From Oscheius sp. JU75 (lineage: Eukaryota; Nematoda; Chromadorea; Rhabditida; Rhabditidae), in assembly GCA_037178855.1 (NCBI GenBank), contig JASJZC010000002.1:5592501-5656500 (forward strand): DNA of 64,000 nucleotides, read 5' to 3'. The notes under the pieces were generated by a model, which did not search any database, was not told the origin of the DNA, and was given only the letters and a program-made list of their open reading frames with translations. Below, in pieces: positions 12,201 to 26,178 of the stretch. Each line of letters opens with the position of its first letter. Within the stretch, counting starts at the first letter, position 1. The position numbers and the translations under genes were made by a program.

Positions 12201-13900
12201 ATGCGTAACAGAACTCCCAAGAAAGGATCTTTCCGTGTAGCTATTCGCAAAGTCATGAACTTTGTCAACAGAGTCAGCCGCAAGCGCAAGAATCCGATTC
12301 CGGGTACGTTTTTCCCCTATAAAAATTGCCTGAAAGTTAGTATTCACATTTTATTCCATTTGTAACCTTCTTTTTCCAGTCACCGGGATGAATGAAGCAT
12401 GCGTGACGGCTTCTACATCGGCCGATCACACTCAGCGGCAAAATCGTCAAGTCAGGATGAGAAGTACCCGGTCACTGTCGCCGGCTCACCCCGAAGCTTC
12501 GGTAAGCAGTTTTTCCTCACTTTGAACTGTGAAAACTAGATTGATGACCTGTTTGCCTGTGATTAAAAAATCCATGAAACATACTTTTCTCAGAATTGCG
12601 GTCTGGACGACATGCTACGCCCGTACAAATTCGACGTCATTCTTCGTTCGCCGCCTCTCGATTCGGAGACGCAAGAACTTCATGCCTGGAACCCGGAGGA
12701 CAGGTCCTTGAACATCTTTGTGAAAGATGACGATCGCTTCACCCTTCACCGTCATCCTGTTGCTCAAAGCACGGACTGCATTCGCGGAAAGGTAATCGTG
12801 TTGTTGTTTTTTTTAATTTCAACCAACGAGTTCAGATGGGCTATAGTCGGGGATTCCACGTTTGGCAGATGGAGTGGCCACAGAGACAGCGCGGAACGCA
12901 TGCGGTCGTCGGAGTTGGTACTCGCGGTGCCACTCTACACGCCGTCGGGTACACGTCGCTCATTGGAAACAACACCGAAAGCTACGGATGGGATCTCAGT
13001 GAGTTTTTGTCTTCTTCTGGTACTAAACCCCTTTCAGCTCGAGGAGAATGCTACCACGACTCGAAGCACTGCAAGCCCTGGAAATATCCCGTGAACAGGG
13101 GTGTCGATGCTCCTAGTATCCCTGACAAGGTATGTGCTCTATTCTTTCATCCCTTCATCACTTGTTTGTAGTTCTACTGCATTCTGGACATGGACGACGG
13201 CTTCATGGCCTTCGCGACCGATCACGAATACCTCGGAGTCGCCTTCCGGAACCTCGCCGGCAAGACGTTGTACCCGATCGTCTCGGCCGTCTGGGGCCAC
13301 TGCGAGATCACGATGAAGTACCTCGGAGGACTTGACCGTGAGCCTTTTACCGATCTTTGTCTCCCCTTCTCCCCAGCTCCTTGGAATCCACCCAATGCAT
13401 GGGTTCTGTTTGCTGAGACCCCAACTGACGAAAACGACCCGCGTTTGAATCTGTTAGGTCCTCCCATAGCCCACGATCTGCCCCTGATCGATTTCAAATA
13501 TCTCTGGCCCGCGGTCTTCGACGAGTGACTTGTGGCTGAAGTGTGTTGTACGCCAGTCGTGTGGCCTCGTAACTAATGCTTCCAAGCGACGAATAGAGGC
13601 TGAGTTCCTTTCAAAACTTGACAATATTGTTTTGCGAGCAAGCAAGTGCCTTTCGTTTTAACTATCTCTAGTTGTTTCTTTTAAAACGAAATGAAAAGCT
13701 AGTAATTTCATAACGGGTCTCGAGCATCCCCCTCAACCTGATTGAACCTGCTCAATGTTGTGTTTTCAGCTCAGCCGCGCTCTCTGATGGACGAATGCCG
13801 CCGGACAATCAGACGACGAATGGGACGAGAGGGATTGCGTCATGTGGACGAGCTTCGAATTCCGCCAATCCTTAAACGCTACCTGCAACATCAGTGCTAG
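12201..13900 (+). CDS. SPSB1: SPSB/GUSTAVUS: SPRY-domain SOCS-box protein
   Basis: This is a substrate receptor of a Cullin-RING E3 ligase: SPRY binds the target, the SOCS box binds Elongin B/C and Cullin. Exons: 12201-12303, 12380-12501, 12594-12791, 12836-12998, 13038-13129, 13172-13337, 13770-13900; 324 aa with this first exon ([17 protein letters not shown], very basic). The SPRY domain carries family landmarks [51 protein letters not shown] and [14 protein letters not shown]. The last exon encodes the SOCS box ([18 protein letters not shown], then [11 protein letters not shown]). The 432-nt last intron is unusually long and contains an alternative terminal exon. The family match is secure; the exact first exon is uncertain. 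Confidence 0.9.
13377..13528 (+). CDS. Alternative last exon of SPSB lacking the SOCS box
   Basis: It sits inside the 432-nt last intron. Using the same donor at 13338 and the acceptor TTCTCCCCAG at 13376 gives a typical 39-nt intron. The exon enters in the same phase (one base, then CT CCT TGG) and encodes 50 residues to TGA at 13526-13528, including [14 protein letters not shown] and [13 protein letters not shown]. Codon use is like that of the flanking exons (C/G-rich third positions). A transcript using it would have a complete SPRY domain but no SOCS box. I do not recognise the tail sequence. Confidence 0.5.
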
Positions 13901-14300
13901 TCTACACACATTTCTACTGTCTTTTCCAAAACACAAAACGGGTGTCATCCAGACAGCCTTTTCTCTTGCTCACTGTTGCTCGCGTGTAAACTCCTCGTCC
14001 CCCCCCCCTTTTCCCACTTACCCGGTCACATTTTGTACATTTACCGAACTGTAAATAAGTCCCGGTCCTGACCTCTATGCGTGTCTTGTTGAGATCCCTC
14101 TTAGCCCTTCCCATAGAGTCGGTGTGTATGTTTGATACTCAGCATCTGTAACCCTGTTTTCCAACCGATTTACCCTTGACTTTCCCGGTTTCCTTGCGGC
14201 ATTTGGTCCTGCCAAGTTTTCACTTCTTATACGTCACTTGTGATACTTTTGAATTTACGAAATATAACTGTTTTAACTATCTGTTTGCTTATGTACATCG
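13901..14300. other. Convergent 3' spacer between SPSB and SIRT2
   Basis: It contains the 3' UTRs of two convergent genes. It is pyrimidine-rich on the + strand with a C-run near 14000. No coding exon or structured RNA is seen, and no AATAAA stands out. Confidence 0.5.
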
Positions 14301-15797
14301 TTACAAAGATGATGTTGCTTCTTCTTTCGCTTTCTCGGCTGGCACTTCTTCTTTCGCCGTCGTCGTTGTCTTCTTGTTGTCCAGGCCGAGTTTTCTCATC
14401 CGATCCTGGTGAACTATTTCTGCCTCGTTGATCAGCGCCTGTAGCTCGTGCTCCCAGTCCATCTTCTCGGCAAATTCCCTCACAGCTGCGTCGCAGGTCG
14501 ACTTCCAGAAGATGTCTCTGAAACAAACGATTGAAAATCGGGTCTAGCTTGGAAGTTTTATAACAAAAACGTTGCACGCGCATTTCCCAACAGGTTTATA
14601 AGACAAAGACTCATTATCATTTTTTTTTCTGTCGGCTCATCGAGGTGAGTACGTAAAAAAACCCTTTTAGAACAGAAATAACGTCGAAGATAGAAATGAG
14701 TTGTCTTTGTCGATTTTTCTCAATGTTCCAGTCTTTCTGGAAATTTGAGATGAACCTATGATTATTCTTGTGATTATAGCAGAGTCCTTCTCCGGGATAG
14801 CCTCTGGGCGCCTGTCCGGCCGGCTCGAGATTGATTAGCAGCCTTGGAACATCCTCTCCAACTTCAGTAATAAGGTTCGCGAAGGGCTGTACGACCAACG
14901 ATGTGCCGATAATGATGAGGAAGTCGCATTTGGGAAAGTCCTTAAACCCCTTTTTTCATCAGGTTAAACACCAAAACCTACACTCAAACAGCAATTGAAG
15001 AAGCGTTTCGGGAGATTCTCCTCGAAGAATGTGATATCGGGCTTGACGACGCCCTCACAGGCCTCGCATTTCGGGACGATGATGTCCGGATCGTTGAGTT
15101 TAGCCTCTATCCAGAGCAGATCGTACTTTTTACGACATTTCAGGCAGCTGGACTTGCGATGTGAGCCGTGGGCTTCGACTACCTTATCCTCCGGAATGCC
15201 CGTCATCACTTCAAGAGAATCAATGTTTTGGGTGTACCATCGACGAAGCATGCCCTTCTTTTCGAGCAAACGGATGAAGTGATGGGTCGCAGTTGGCTGA
15301 AAATGGATGTTACGGGAAAGAATTACAGAAAATATGACAGGACAAAGATAAATTCACAAAAAAAATAAGCGAGCTAACCTTGACATCTTTGGGGAAGAGT
15401 TTCTTCGCAACCAGATAAAAAGGCTCCGGATTTTGTTTGAAGAATGAGAGGGTGAAAATGTCCATCGGATCCTCTAGATTGTACTCTCCGAGATTCTCGT
15501 ACAGTCCTGTTCCCGGACTGCGGAAGTCAGGAATTCCAGCCGACGTCGAGATTCCGGCTCCAGTCATCACTATGACATTGTGGGGCTTGTGATGCTTCAG
15601 ATACTCGATTACACCATCGACAGTAAGAGTGGGGAGCTTTTTTTCTGAGCTACTGCCTAAAAGTTGAAGGAAAAAAATCTAGATGGGAAAAAAGTACCTG
15701 TCACATGATGAAGAGCTTCCTCGAGGCCGTGGACAAACTTGTTGAAAATTCCTTCGCCTTTGTCCGACTTGGCGTCGGATTTTACCGGTTTATCCAT
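14301..15797 (-). CDS. SIRT2: SIRT2-type NAD-dependent protein deacetylase
   Basis: This class I sirtuin removes acetyl/acyl groups from lysine using NAD+. Exons (- strand order): 15797-15698, 15656-15379, 15296-14982, 14940-14756, 14517-14301; 364 aa. Seen in order: GAGISTSAGIPDFRSP (NAD-binding loop, about residue 60), YTQNID, catalytic His in AHGSHR, two zinc-knuckle pairs (CLKC and CEAC), VKPDITFFEENLP, GTSLVVQPFA. The order and spacing match human SIRT2, including the C-terminal helix DAAVREFAEKMDWEHEL. A Lys/Glu/Ala/Thr-rich tail follows. The short N-terminus (MDKPVKSDAKSDK) has no mitochondrial presequence, so a cytosolic or nuclear enzyme is expected. The 238-nt last intron is longer than the others. 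Confidence 0.92.
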
Positions 15798-16641
15798 CCG
15801 AAACGAACGGAAACAACGTAGAATTAGAAGTGATGACCTGAAAGCGTGGGATTTAAATATCAGCAATGTGGAAAGGTTTGTTTGAAGAGAAATATTTAAC
15901 TTAGTGGTCGAAACTGTTTTTAACGTCCACTTCTCTTTAACAGTTTTAAGTTCTGATGAAACAGAAGATAGAGAAAAAAGGTAGGACGAAAGGAAGTATT
16001 TTTTTCGGATTCTTTTCATCCTTTTGTAAAGTTCAAATGTGCGCGCGTTTCGTAAAGCCTGTGGTAAAAATTCCGGTAGGACCAGTACGTTTCCAGCTGA
16101 GAGTTGACAATGGAAAAAGTTCAGATGAATAGTATAAAATAGAGACTGATGCACATTTAATCCAAAAAGAGTGCGATTCTTTTCTATCAAGATGTCTATT
16201 AAGAATCCGGAACAGACACACGAACAAAATTATCCAATAATATTGAACTTTCTACAGAGAGTAACCTGAAACTGACAGAGTAGGAGCGTAAACAATAGTC
16301 TCGTTGTCTGATCGATACCCTGTCAGTGAGTCTAATCAACAGTTACGTAGCCGATCAAGCTGTTAGAGAAATCACATTTTGGAACAGGACATGTATTCAT
16401 GTACTGTTTCAGTTTCAAAAACTTTATTAATAGAGAAAAATAAAGAAAAACAAGTACGTTGCGTCGGCCTGAAAAGCTTCCCTCCCCGCTTTCCGTTGTC
16501 CAAAAAAGAGTATTCAAAATCAATCGGTCTTCCCCAAACTACACTCTCTCGAGCTCACCGAACCAAATCCTTTATCCGGTTTCTTTGAACTTCTCGAATT
16601 CCTCATTTTCTCCGAGTAAAACCGAGATCTTTTAGGGTAAG
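15798..16641. other. Divergent spacer between SIRT2 and EPS15
   Basis: The 844-nt AT-rich intergenic region between divergent genes presumably holds both promoters. No coding exon is supported. TTTTAG ends 7 nt upstream of the EPS15 start and could be a spliced-leader acceptor. Confidence 0.5.
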
Positions 16642-19600
16642 ATGGATGAGTCATCGGCGATAGCTCAGCCGTTCGTTGAAATCTACGAGAACTACTATCG
16701 CGAGGTGCGTATTTCCGGTTTTATCTTTGGGGAAGGGAATATTTTCAGTTGAATCCAGGAGGTGTTCCGACTATCAGTGCCGGAGAAGCTGCCAACTTTC
16801 TTCGACGCTCCGGATTGCCGGTGCAGACACTGGGACAGGTGAGAAAATTCGGAGTCTCTGTCCGTGACTGTGTTCTTGATTTCAAGAAAAAAAATGGCAT
16901 ATCACTTTGATAAAATGGCAAAACTATCATGTCCTTAGTGAGTCAGCTTGACTGGAGAGCTATTAAAGAAGCCTTGACTCTTTCGAGGTACACTGAAGGA
17001 AATGTTCACAGATTATCGGCATCTAGGCAATTTCCCAATTGATCCTGACTCTGTCTGTGTACTGAACAACCTCTTTCAGGTATGGGAAATAGCCGACTTC
17101 CAGAAGAGAGGTGTTCTGGACAAACGCGGAGCATTCATGGCCTTCAAACTTGTTGCAGCTGCTCAACAAGGTAGGTATTCCTCTTCAACTAGCACATATT
17201 ATCAGGTCATCCCATTCACGTGTCTTCTCTCCAAGTCCCCGGTCTGAATCCTCCAAATTTCGGAGGAGTTCGCACCGGGACCCCGTTGTCTCATCACTCT
17301 CCAAGCCATCAGATGCCTCCGCAGTGGGGAATCAGTCAGGCTGACCAGGTATTTTGGATCATTACCCTCTCATTCATATTCAGAACAAATACGATTCGAT
17401 TTTCGACTCACTGGTCCCGGAAAATGGTAAGCTTTCCGGAAACAAGGTTCGTCCGGTGCTGCTCAACTCGGGCTTGAATCCACAGTACTTGGCCAAGATC
17501 TGGGAGCTGTCGGATCAGGACAAGGACGGTCAACTGGATAGAATAGAAATGGCTGTCGCATTGCATCTGGTCTACAGAGCATTGCAAAACGATCCGATTC
17601 CCAATCAACTTCCTCCCTCGCTTATTCATCCAACCAAGGCGCATCTGTCAAGAAGACAGTCTACGGTGGACAGTTTTCCTCAGAATGGAGCCCGTAAGAT
17701 CTAGTCACTTCACGTTTGAACCCAACTTCCAGTAAGATCTCGTGCCGGAAGTATGGCCTCCCTGGATGGAATCAACCAGTCTTCTATCATGGGATATGGG
17801 GACAGAAGTGTGTCTGCCCAGCCCTACCAACAACGGGCCAGTCTCGTAAGTCCTTAGATATTGATCTTTGACCCTTCCTTCAGGCCAGGCGCTTTCGGCA
17901 TAATTTCCGGGGACTAGGTCGATAGGCCGCTGCATAGCTAACTCCCGCATAGAGTTTCAAGGGAGAGCTAGTCTGGGCCAATAGAGACTAGGGAGGGGGA
18001 CTACCTACTATGTAAGAGCATACAGCAACAGTGTTCCTAACCGAAGCATCTAGTTAGAGGATTAGAGCTTACAAGTCAGGTCCTGTCAGCGATTAGGCTA
18101 GAAGATAGTGTTTGCTTTGCCCCCTGTAAGGTGGGTAGCTCCCGTCGCTTAGACTTTCCAGTAGAGAACGCTATCCAAAGATTTGATTTCTACCGAAAGT
18201 ACGGCCTACTCCTGAAGGTCCAGTGTTCCAAGAATTCTTTTCCCTCCCCCTGAGAGAGCTGTTGCTTTCACTGTGTTCAGAGTCTATCAGATCCCTCTGT
18301 TCAGACATTTCAGGCGATAAACATTGATTTCTAGACCGGCACTCCCTCTCACAGCTTCGCTACCCCTTCTGATGAGTGGCCGGTCGACAAATTTGGCTGT
18401 GCTGCCCAGTTCTCGGCCTGTGACACAGATTCCGATGGTCTCGTGAACGGAGTGGATGTTCGTCCTGTACTCATGTCTACAGGCCTTCCTCAACAGTACT
18501 TGGCCCATATTTGGGAGCTGGCCGATATCAACAAGACCGGAGTCCTGAACCAGGAACAATTCGCCTTGATGTAAGTCTTCTTTTTTTGCCCAAAATATTC
18601 TCATACCCCAGTATCCACTTGGTGAACATGAGACTCCGAGGAGAGGATCTGCCTATGCAGCTGCCAGGTCATCTGATGCCTCCCTCTTTGAGACAACTCA
18701 ATCTAACAGGAGGAGGAGGTGCTGTTGAAGTTGAGAGTACAGTAACAGCGGCCACGTTGGCCCAAGCTGCCCAGAGTGACAATCCTGAAGTGCGTCAATT
18801 GGTTGAAGAGATGGAGAAGTTAATGGAAGAGAGAAAAGAAGCCGATACCCAAGTGAACCAACTCGAAAATGACATGACCACTAAAAACAGCGCCATCAGA
18901 AATCTACAGGTTTGTTTCGTCTATTTCCTTTTCACTAAACTATTCTTTAGATCGAGCTCCAAACCCTCACAGGAACTGTCAAACAGCTCGAGAGACAAAA
19001 GGCTGAAGCCCAGAGGAGACTCGGTGATCTGGACGAGCAAATTAGTCAGCTGGAGGCAGCCGGAGTGGCTCAGTCTGCTAAAGGAGCCGAAGCTACTGAG
19101 AGATTGGCCCAGTTGAAGACGGATAGTGAAGAGGGAGCAGCCAGTGCTGAACGAGACCAAGTCACAATCAGCTCGGTCAATGCGGAGATCGCCCAGCTTG
19201 AAGCCGAGGCAAGGACTCTCCAAACATCTTTAGCCACTGAACAGAGAGATTTTGAGGCGGCTGTCGATGAAATGACCAGGGTAAATCCATTTCTTTCCAT
19301 CTTACAATGTGGTTTTCAGTCCGAGAGGGAACTTGATCGTGGCACCCGGAACATTGCCCAACTGGTCAAAGAGACGGAGGCTATCCAAGCGGCAATGGTT
19401 GAGCTCCAGCAGATCAATAGTGCCGAAAATGCTGGGGAGAAGATCAAGGAAAAGATGCATTTGCTGTCGATCTCTGAGAAGCCTCAATTGGTAGGAGTCT
19501 CTTGACTCTTTGTTTGTATCGTTTCCCTATCTAGCTCTCCGATTCTGCCTTTGTAACACCCTCAACGTCTGCTCAATCCGGCTTCCATCAACCACCTGAT

Positions 19601-20263
19601 CCATTCAGTGGACAAAAGAACAAGCCTACTCCGGATCCATTTGCTAATGCTGATCCGTTCTCTGGAGGTAGGCACTGGTTCCATTGCCTTATTCGGTAGA
19701 CAAGGACTGTTTTCTCTACCAAAAACTTACGTAAGATTAGACCATAGGAATTACCATTTCGGTAGTTGATAAGAAGCTCGGCAGCACTGATCTCTTAGTG
19801 CTTTAACCCTGCTAGTGAGTAGAGCCTCTCGACTCATCACTGGGTTCAAGAGAGTTAAACAGATAATTCGAATTCTCGTGATCTCCACTCCCTCACCATG
19901 AGTCCAAGCCAAAGGTCATACCTTATCTTTTCAGGTGGTGACTTCTCCTCGGCCTTCCCGAACGATCCATTCACCTCGTCAGCTTTTTCAAGCAATGTGA
20001 GTTTTCACTTACCAGACAAAAAACTAATAATAATTTTAGGGTCCTTCCGGAGGAAGCAAACCTCCACCGCCTCGACCAGTCCCTCCCAAAGCTGCTTCGA
20101 ACAGAGCAACTCCAGTAACTGAAGATCCTTTTGCTAATACGTGAGTAACAGAATACAAAAAAAACTAAAACGAAGGTTTAGGGATCCGTTTGCTGGTCAA
20201 ACTGCCCCGGCCGCTGGAGGCGCAGGCTTCGCCGACTTTGCCAACTTCGGCTCCTTCAACTAG
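16642..20263 (+). CDS. EPS15: EPS15-like endocytic adaptor (three EH domains)
   Basis: A clathrin-coat scaffold (C. elegans EHS-1 type). Fourteen exons: 16642-16704, 16749-16838, 17080-17170, 17206-17348, 17384-17693, 17733-17845, 18335-18570, 18612-18909, 18951-19280, 19320-19490, 19535-19667, 19935-19996, 20040-20140, 20182-20263; 740 aa. Three EH domains lie in the N-terminal half, each with a helix of the type VWEIAD or [14 protein letters not shown]; the second has the best Ca-binding loop. A long coiled coil, about residues 410-610, mediates oligomerisation. The C-terminus carries DPF motifs for AP-2 (PDPFSG, PDPFAN, NDPFTS, EDPFAN, TDPFAG), a proline-rich patch and [11 protein letters not shown]. 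No ubiquitin-interacting motif is seen. The 489-nt intron 17846-18334 may hide an optional exon. Confidence 0.92.
19804..19846. repeat. Imperfect hairpin in an EPS15 intron
   Basis: AACCC...AGTGA GTAGAG near the left end pairs with CTCGAC...TCACT GGGTT on the right, with small bulges and a 3-nt loop. It lies in the 267-nt intron before exon 12. It could be a small foldback remnant; function unknown. Confidence 0.35.
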
Positions 20264-20829
20264 ACACCCAATATTTGCCAAAGAAATTGATTTCACTTTG
20301 TATAGAGAAGAGTCTCATAATCTGCTAGTATCCCCTTAGATTGCTCCAATAATTTATTTTTCTTCGTAGATAAAGAGACGTTTGCGAGAGTCCCTCTTTG
20401 AGCGAAAGTCGCGCAACGCAGCTCGTTTTTAGCTGCCTGCTGCCCGGTGATGAAAGACAAAGACGACGAGGGAAAATGGGTCGACGCCGCAAAACAGGCG
20501 GGTACTTGGGTGAAACGACACGACAGCTGATAGTCGAGTAAAAGGGAAAAGAATGGTATGACTCATTATAAGGGCATTGGTAAGAGTTCAATCAGTTCAG
20601 TTCAGAGAGTATACTGTTCTCTACTGGTAGTCACCGAGACTTTACAGTTTTTCTGAGCTTCCTTACTAGCCGAAAAAAGGTAGAAACTGCTCGGAGCTTG
20701 CGTTCTGATGCCAATTTCGAATCGAAATTTCGAGTTCGATGCTGAAGTTTTTCCTCGAAAGTTTAGAAACGTTACACGATAAATAGTCGAAGTTTCCGCG
20801 ACAAACTCAGAGAAATATTCTTCTCCAAG
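20264..20829. other. Intergenic after EPS15
   Basis: It cont. Confidence 0.
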
Positions 20830-21301
20830 ATGACGTGCTCCAGCTACTCCGAACTAGAAGTAGGCTTTCCCCTAACCTTATCTATACTCATTCAGCCGAG
20901 TCAGCTGAACTTCAACGAGCCATTCTGCTTTACAGCCGATCACTAGCGATGAAGAAACCGCTATCAAACTCGAAGAAGGGATTGAAGATCTCCTCCAGAA
21001 GCACTATCTCGGCTGTCTGGACTCGATATCAGCTGTGAAGAGTATCAAGGAGATCAGTAGTCTTGCTCTCTACCATCGTTAAGAGAGCTCTTTCCCGATC
21101 CAGTTCCGTCTCAATCTGAGCATTGTCCTCATCTACAAGACAGCTAGGGGAAGATGCAAGCATTTCGCTGTTGAGAATGTGCACATGCGTGACAGGATCT
21201 TCAACCGAGTCCAGGGCGAACCTCACAGTTATCACTTCAACTCTATCGGTCATCTCGTCCGCTTCTACACGGCTACTACCTCTGTAGTGAGGACAAGATA
21301 G
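20830..21301 (+). CDS. Candidate small gene or fragment with an SH2-like C-terminus
   Basis: Low-confidence model. The open stretch 21104-21301 follows the acceptor CCCGATCCAG and encodes 65 residues to TAG. It resembles the second half of an SH2 domain: a strand SIVLIYKT, then CKHFAV (like the phosphotyrosine-strand VKHYRI), then YHFNSIGHLVRFY (like F-x-S-L-x-x-L-V-x-x-Y). Upstream, ATG at 20830 opens a 30-nt exon ending at GTAGGC, and a second segment from about 20939 reads SDEETAIKLEEGIEDLLQ. I could not join these with fully consistent phases, and I do not see the N-terminal SH2 half with its FLVR arginine. It may be a degraded gene or may have unseen micro-introns. Confidence 0.3.
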
Positions 21302-21620
21302 ACACTTTGCCTGTGATCGAGTACATTTCCCTGAAAACTACACTAAACTCGAGTCGATTCTCTGTCTTTGAATAGTTCCCCAGTATGTTAGCGCCTGTTC
21401 CCGCTCTGACCCACGAGCCGGACGGATCTCGTCTTCCAGTTCTCTCCCAGCTACTCGGTCGAAACCGATACCGTCTCCGTGTTCGGTCTCTCCCAAAGAA
21501 GCCTTGTCTCTCGACTGCACTTTCGCCTTATCCCGTTCCCCGTCCGCCCAGCTGGCTCGGCTACAAAAGGCGCATCCGAGGTGGGCGGGGCCAGTGTTCC
21601 TTCACTCCTCTCCGCGAATC
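21302..21620. promoter_or_regulatory. Collagen promoter region
   Basis: The 319 nt upstream of the collagen start hold a TATA-like CTACAAAAGG near 21560, about 60 nt before the ATG, and no TTTCAG acceptor close to the ATG. This suggests direct, non-trans-spliced initiation, as in many cuticle collagen genes. Motif-based inference. Confidence 0.35.
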
Positions 21621-22955
21621 ATGGAACCCTCTTGCAAGGATTCCGATGAGGCGACACGGTCCATGCGCAAGATTGCCTTCATCGCTGTCGTCTGCTCGAC
21701 CGCCGCCATCATTACCAGTGTGGTCACTCTGCCCATGCTCTACAACTATGTCCAGTCCTTCCAGTCCCATCTCATGGTCGAGACCGATTACTGCAAGGTA
21801 GGCTTTCAAACCAGATTGCTATTTAGCGTCATATTTGGTCTCCAACCTGTAGTCTGATCGTTTTTGCATTGAAACTCTTTGCTTGTACCATCAGTTTACC
21901 AGTTTATGGCCTAGTTAGCGGCCAAAATAGAATTCAGCCACTTCTTGAGGAAATCTGTGTGACGAGACTTTCGAACAAGAGAAAAGCGTCTAATGTCCCT
22001 GTCCCGATCTTACAGTATTCAACAAATCTCATACTTGCTTTTCAGTCCCGTTCCCGCGACATGTGGCTCGAGATGACTGCCCTCCAGGCCGGCAAAGGAA
22101 TGGCCCATCGTCAGAAGAGAGCCTGGCTCTTCGGCCAATGGATCCCGGATTCTGGAACCGGAGGAGGAGCTGGGGCCGGATCTTACGGTCAGGGAGCCAG
22201 CGGCAACAACGACCGCGGCAGCAGCAATCCCAACTCTGGCTGGGGCGGATACGGAGCCGCTGTCAATGCTGAGCCCGCCCAGGTCTGTTGTACCTGCAAC
22301 CAGGGAGCTGCCGGTCCTCCCGGACCCGAAGGACCTCCCGGAAACAACGGAAAAGACGGAAAGAATGGTGGAGATGGAAAGAACGGTCGTGATGCTGAAC
22401 TTCTGCCTGCTCCTCCCGGAGACCCGTGTGTCATTTGCCCACCTGGACCTCCTGGTCCCATGGGAGCTATGGGCCCGAAGGGTCCTCCCGGCCCCAAGGG
22501 AACTCCCGGTGAGCCACCGAAGGACGGATCGAATGGCGAAGACGGCATGGCTGGACAGCCCGGACCCATCGGTCGTCCCGGTCGCGACGGAATGAAGGGA
22601 GCTCCCGGAGCTCCTGGACGTCTCATCCCCGTTCCCGGACCCCAGGGTCCTCCTGGAAAGCCCGGACCGGCTGGTCCCCCTGGACCCAAAGGAAACCCCG
22701 GTCCCGACGGACAGTCCTACCAGGTATTTGGAAAGGAATTAGCTCGAAAATGACTCTACTTTTAGGGACCTCCCGGCCCACCTGGAGAGCCCGGAAACCC
22801 CGGAAAGGAAGGCCGTCCCGGTCCCAACGGACCCCCTGGTCCTGCTGGAACAGACGGAGACAAAGGAGACTGCACACACTGCCCTCGTAAGTCTCGAAAG
22901 ATTGACCCAAAGTAATCATGTTTTTTCAGCTCCTCGCACGCCTCCCGGCTACTAG
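21621..22955 (+). CDS. Cuticle collagen
   Basis: A secreted structural protein of the nematode cuticle. Exons: 21621-21797, 22046-22723, 22766-22886, 22930-22955; 333 aa. N-terminus: hydrophobic membrane/signal segment ([20 protein letters not shown]) and the nematode collagen N-terminal domain, with YCK followed by [15 protein letters not shown] (about residue 82) is a subtilisin-type (BLI-4-like) processing site. A Gly/Ser/Asn-rich linker follows, then interrupted Gly-X-Y blocks bounded by cysteine groups (CCTC, CVIC, CTHC) for interchain disulfides. The C-terminus is very short and ends PPGY. The first intron (248 nt) is longer than typical here. Codon use is strongly biased (GGA/CCC/CCT), consistent with high expression. 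The subfamily cannot be named with confidence. Confidence 0.93.
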
Positions 22956-23007
22956 AGACTGCAATTCTGGGACTGTCTGCTCCAACAGTCCAAGCCGTAC
23001 TTGCAAT

Positions 23008-23013
23008 AATAAA
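23008..23013 (+). terminator. Poly(A) signal AATAAA for collagen
   Basis: A canonical AATAAA lies 53 nt after the collagen stop codon. Confidence 0.7.
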
Positions 23014-23299
23014 ACTATATTTCCCCCTTTCTTTTGTTCGTACTGGATATAGATCGACATTCCTTGTCCGAGAAAAACTGGAAGTCCTGCCGAGAAAACT
23101 GAAACGCGCCCCAATTGTTAACGCCCGAAGGAAAGGAAGAAAAACTGAACTCTATTGGAAGCCGGTTTATCGTTGTTTAAAATTCACAAAGAAAAGCATA
23201 GAAAATCCGTATGAAAGCTCAATTCAATTCACAATCAATAGGTTAAAAACTGAAGTAAGGTACCCGCAATGATATAGCTTAGTTGGCGAGGAGTAGAGT

Positions 23300-26178
<2,879 letters not shown>

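Noticed and set aside
21029..21253. Minus-strand open frame opposite the SH2-like segment
   Set aside because: 75 codons with no motif and no splice context; the plus strand shows the SH2-like pattern.
22189..22689. Long minus-strand open frame rich in Gly and Pro
   Set aside because: It is the antisense image of the collagen Gly-X-Y repeat (GGA/CCC/CCT codons read as Pro/Gly on both strands). The plus strand has the full gene structure.
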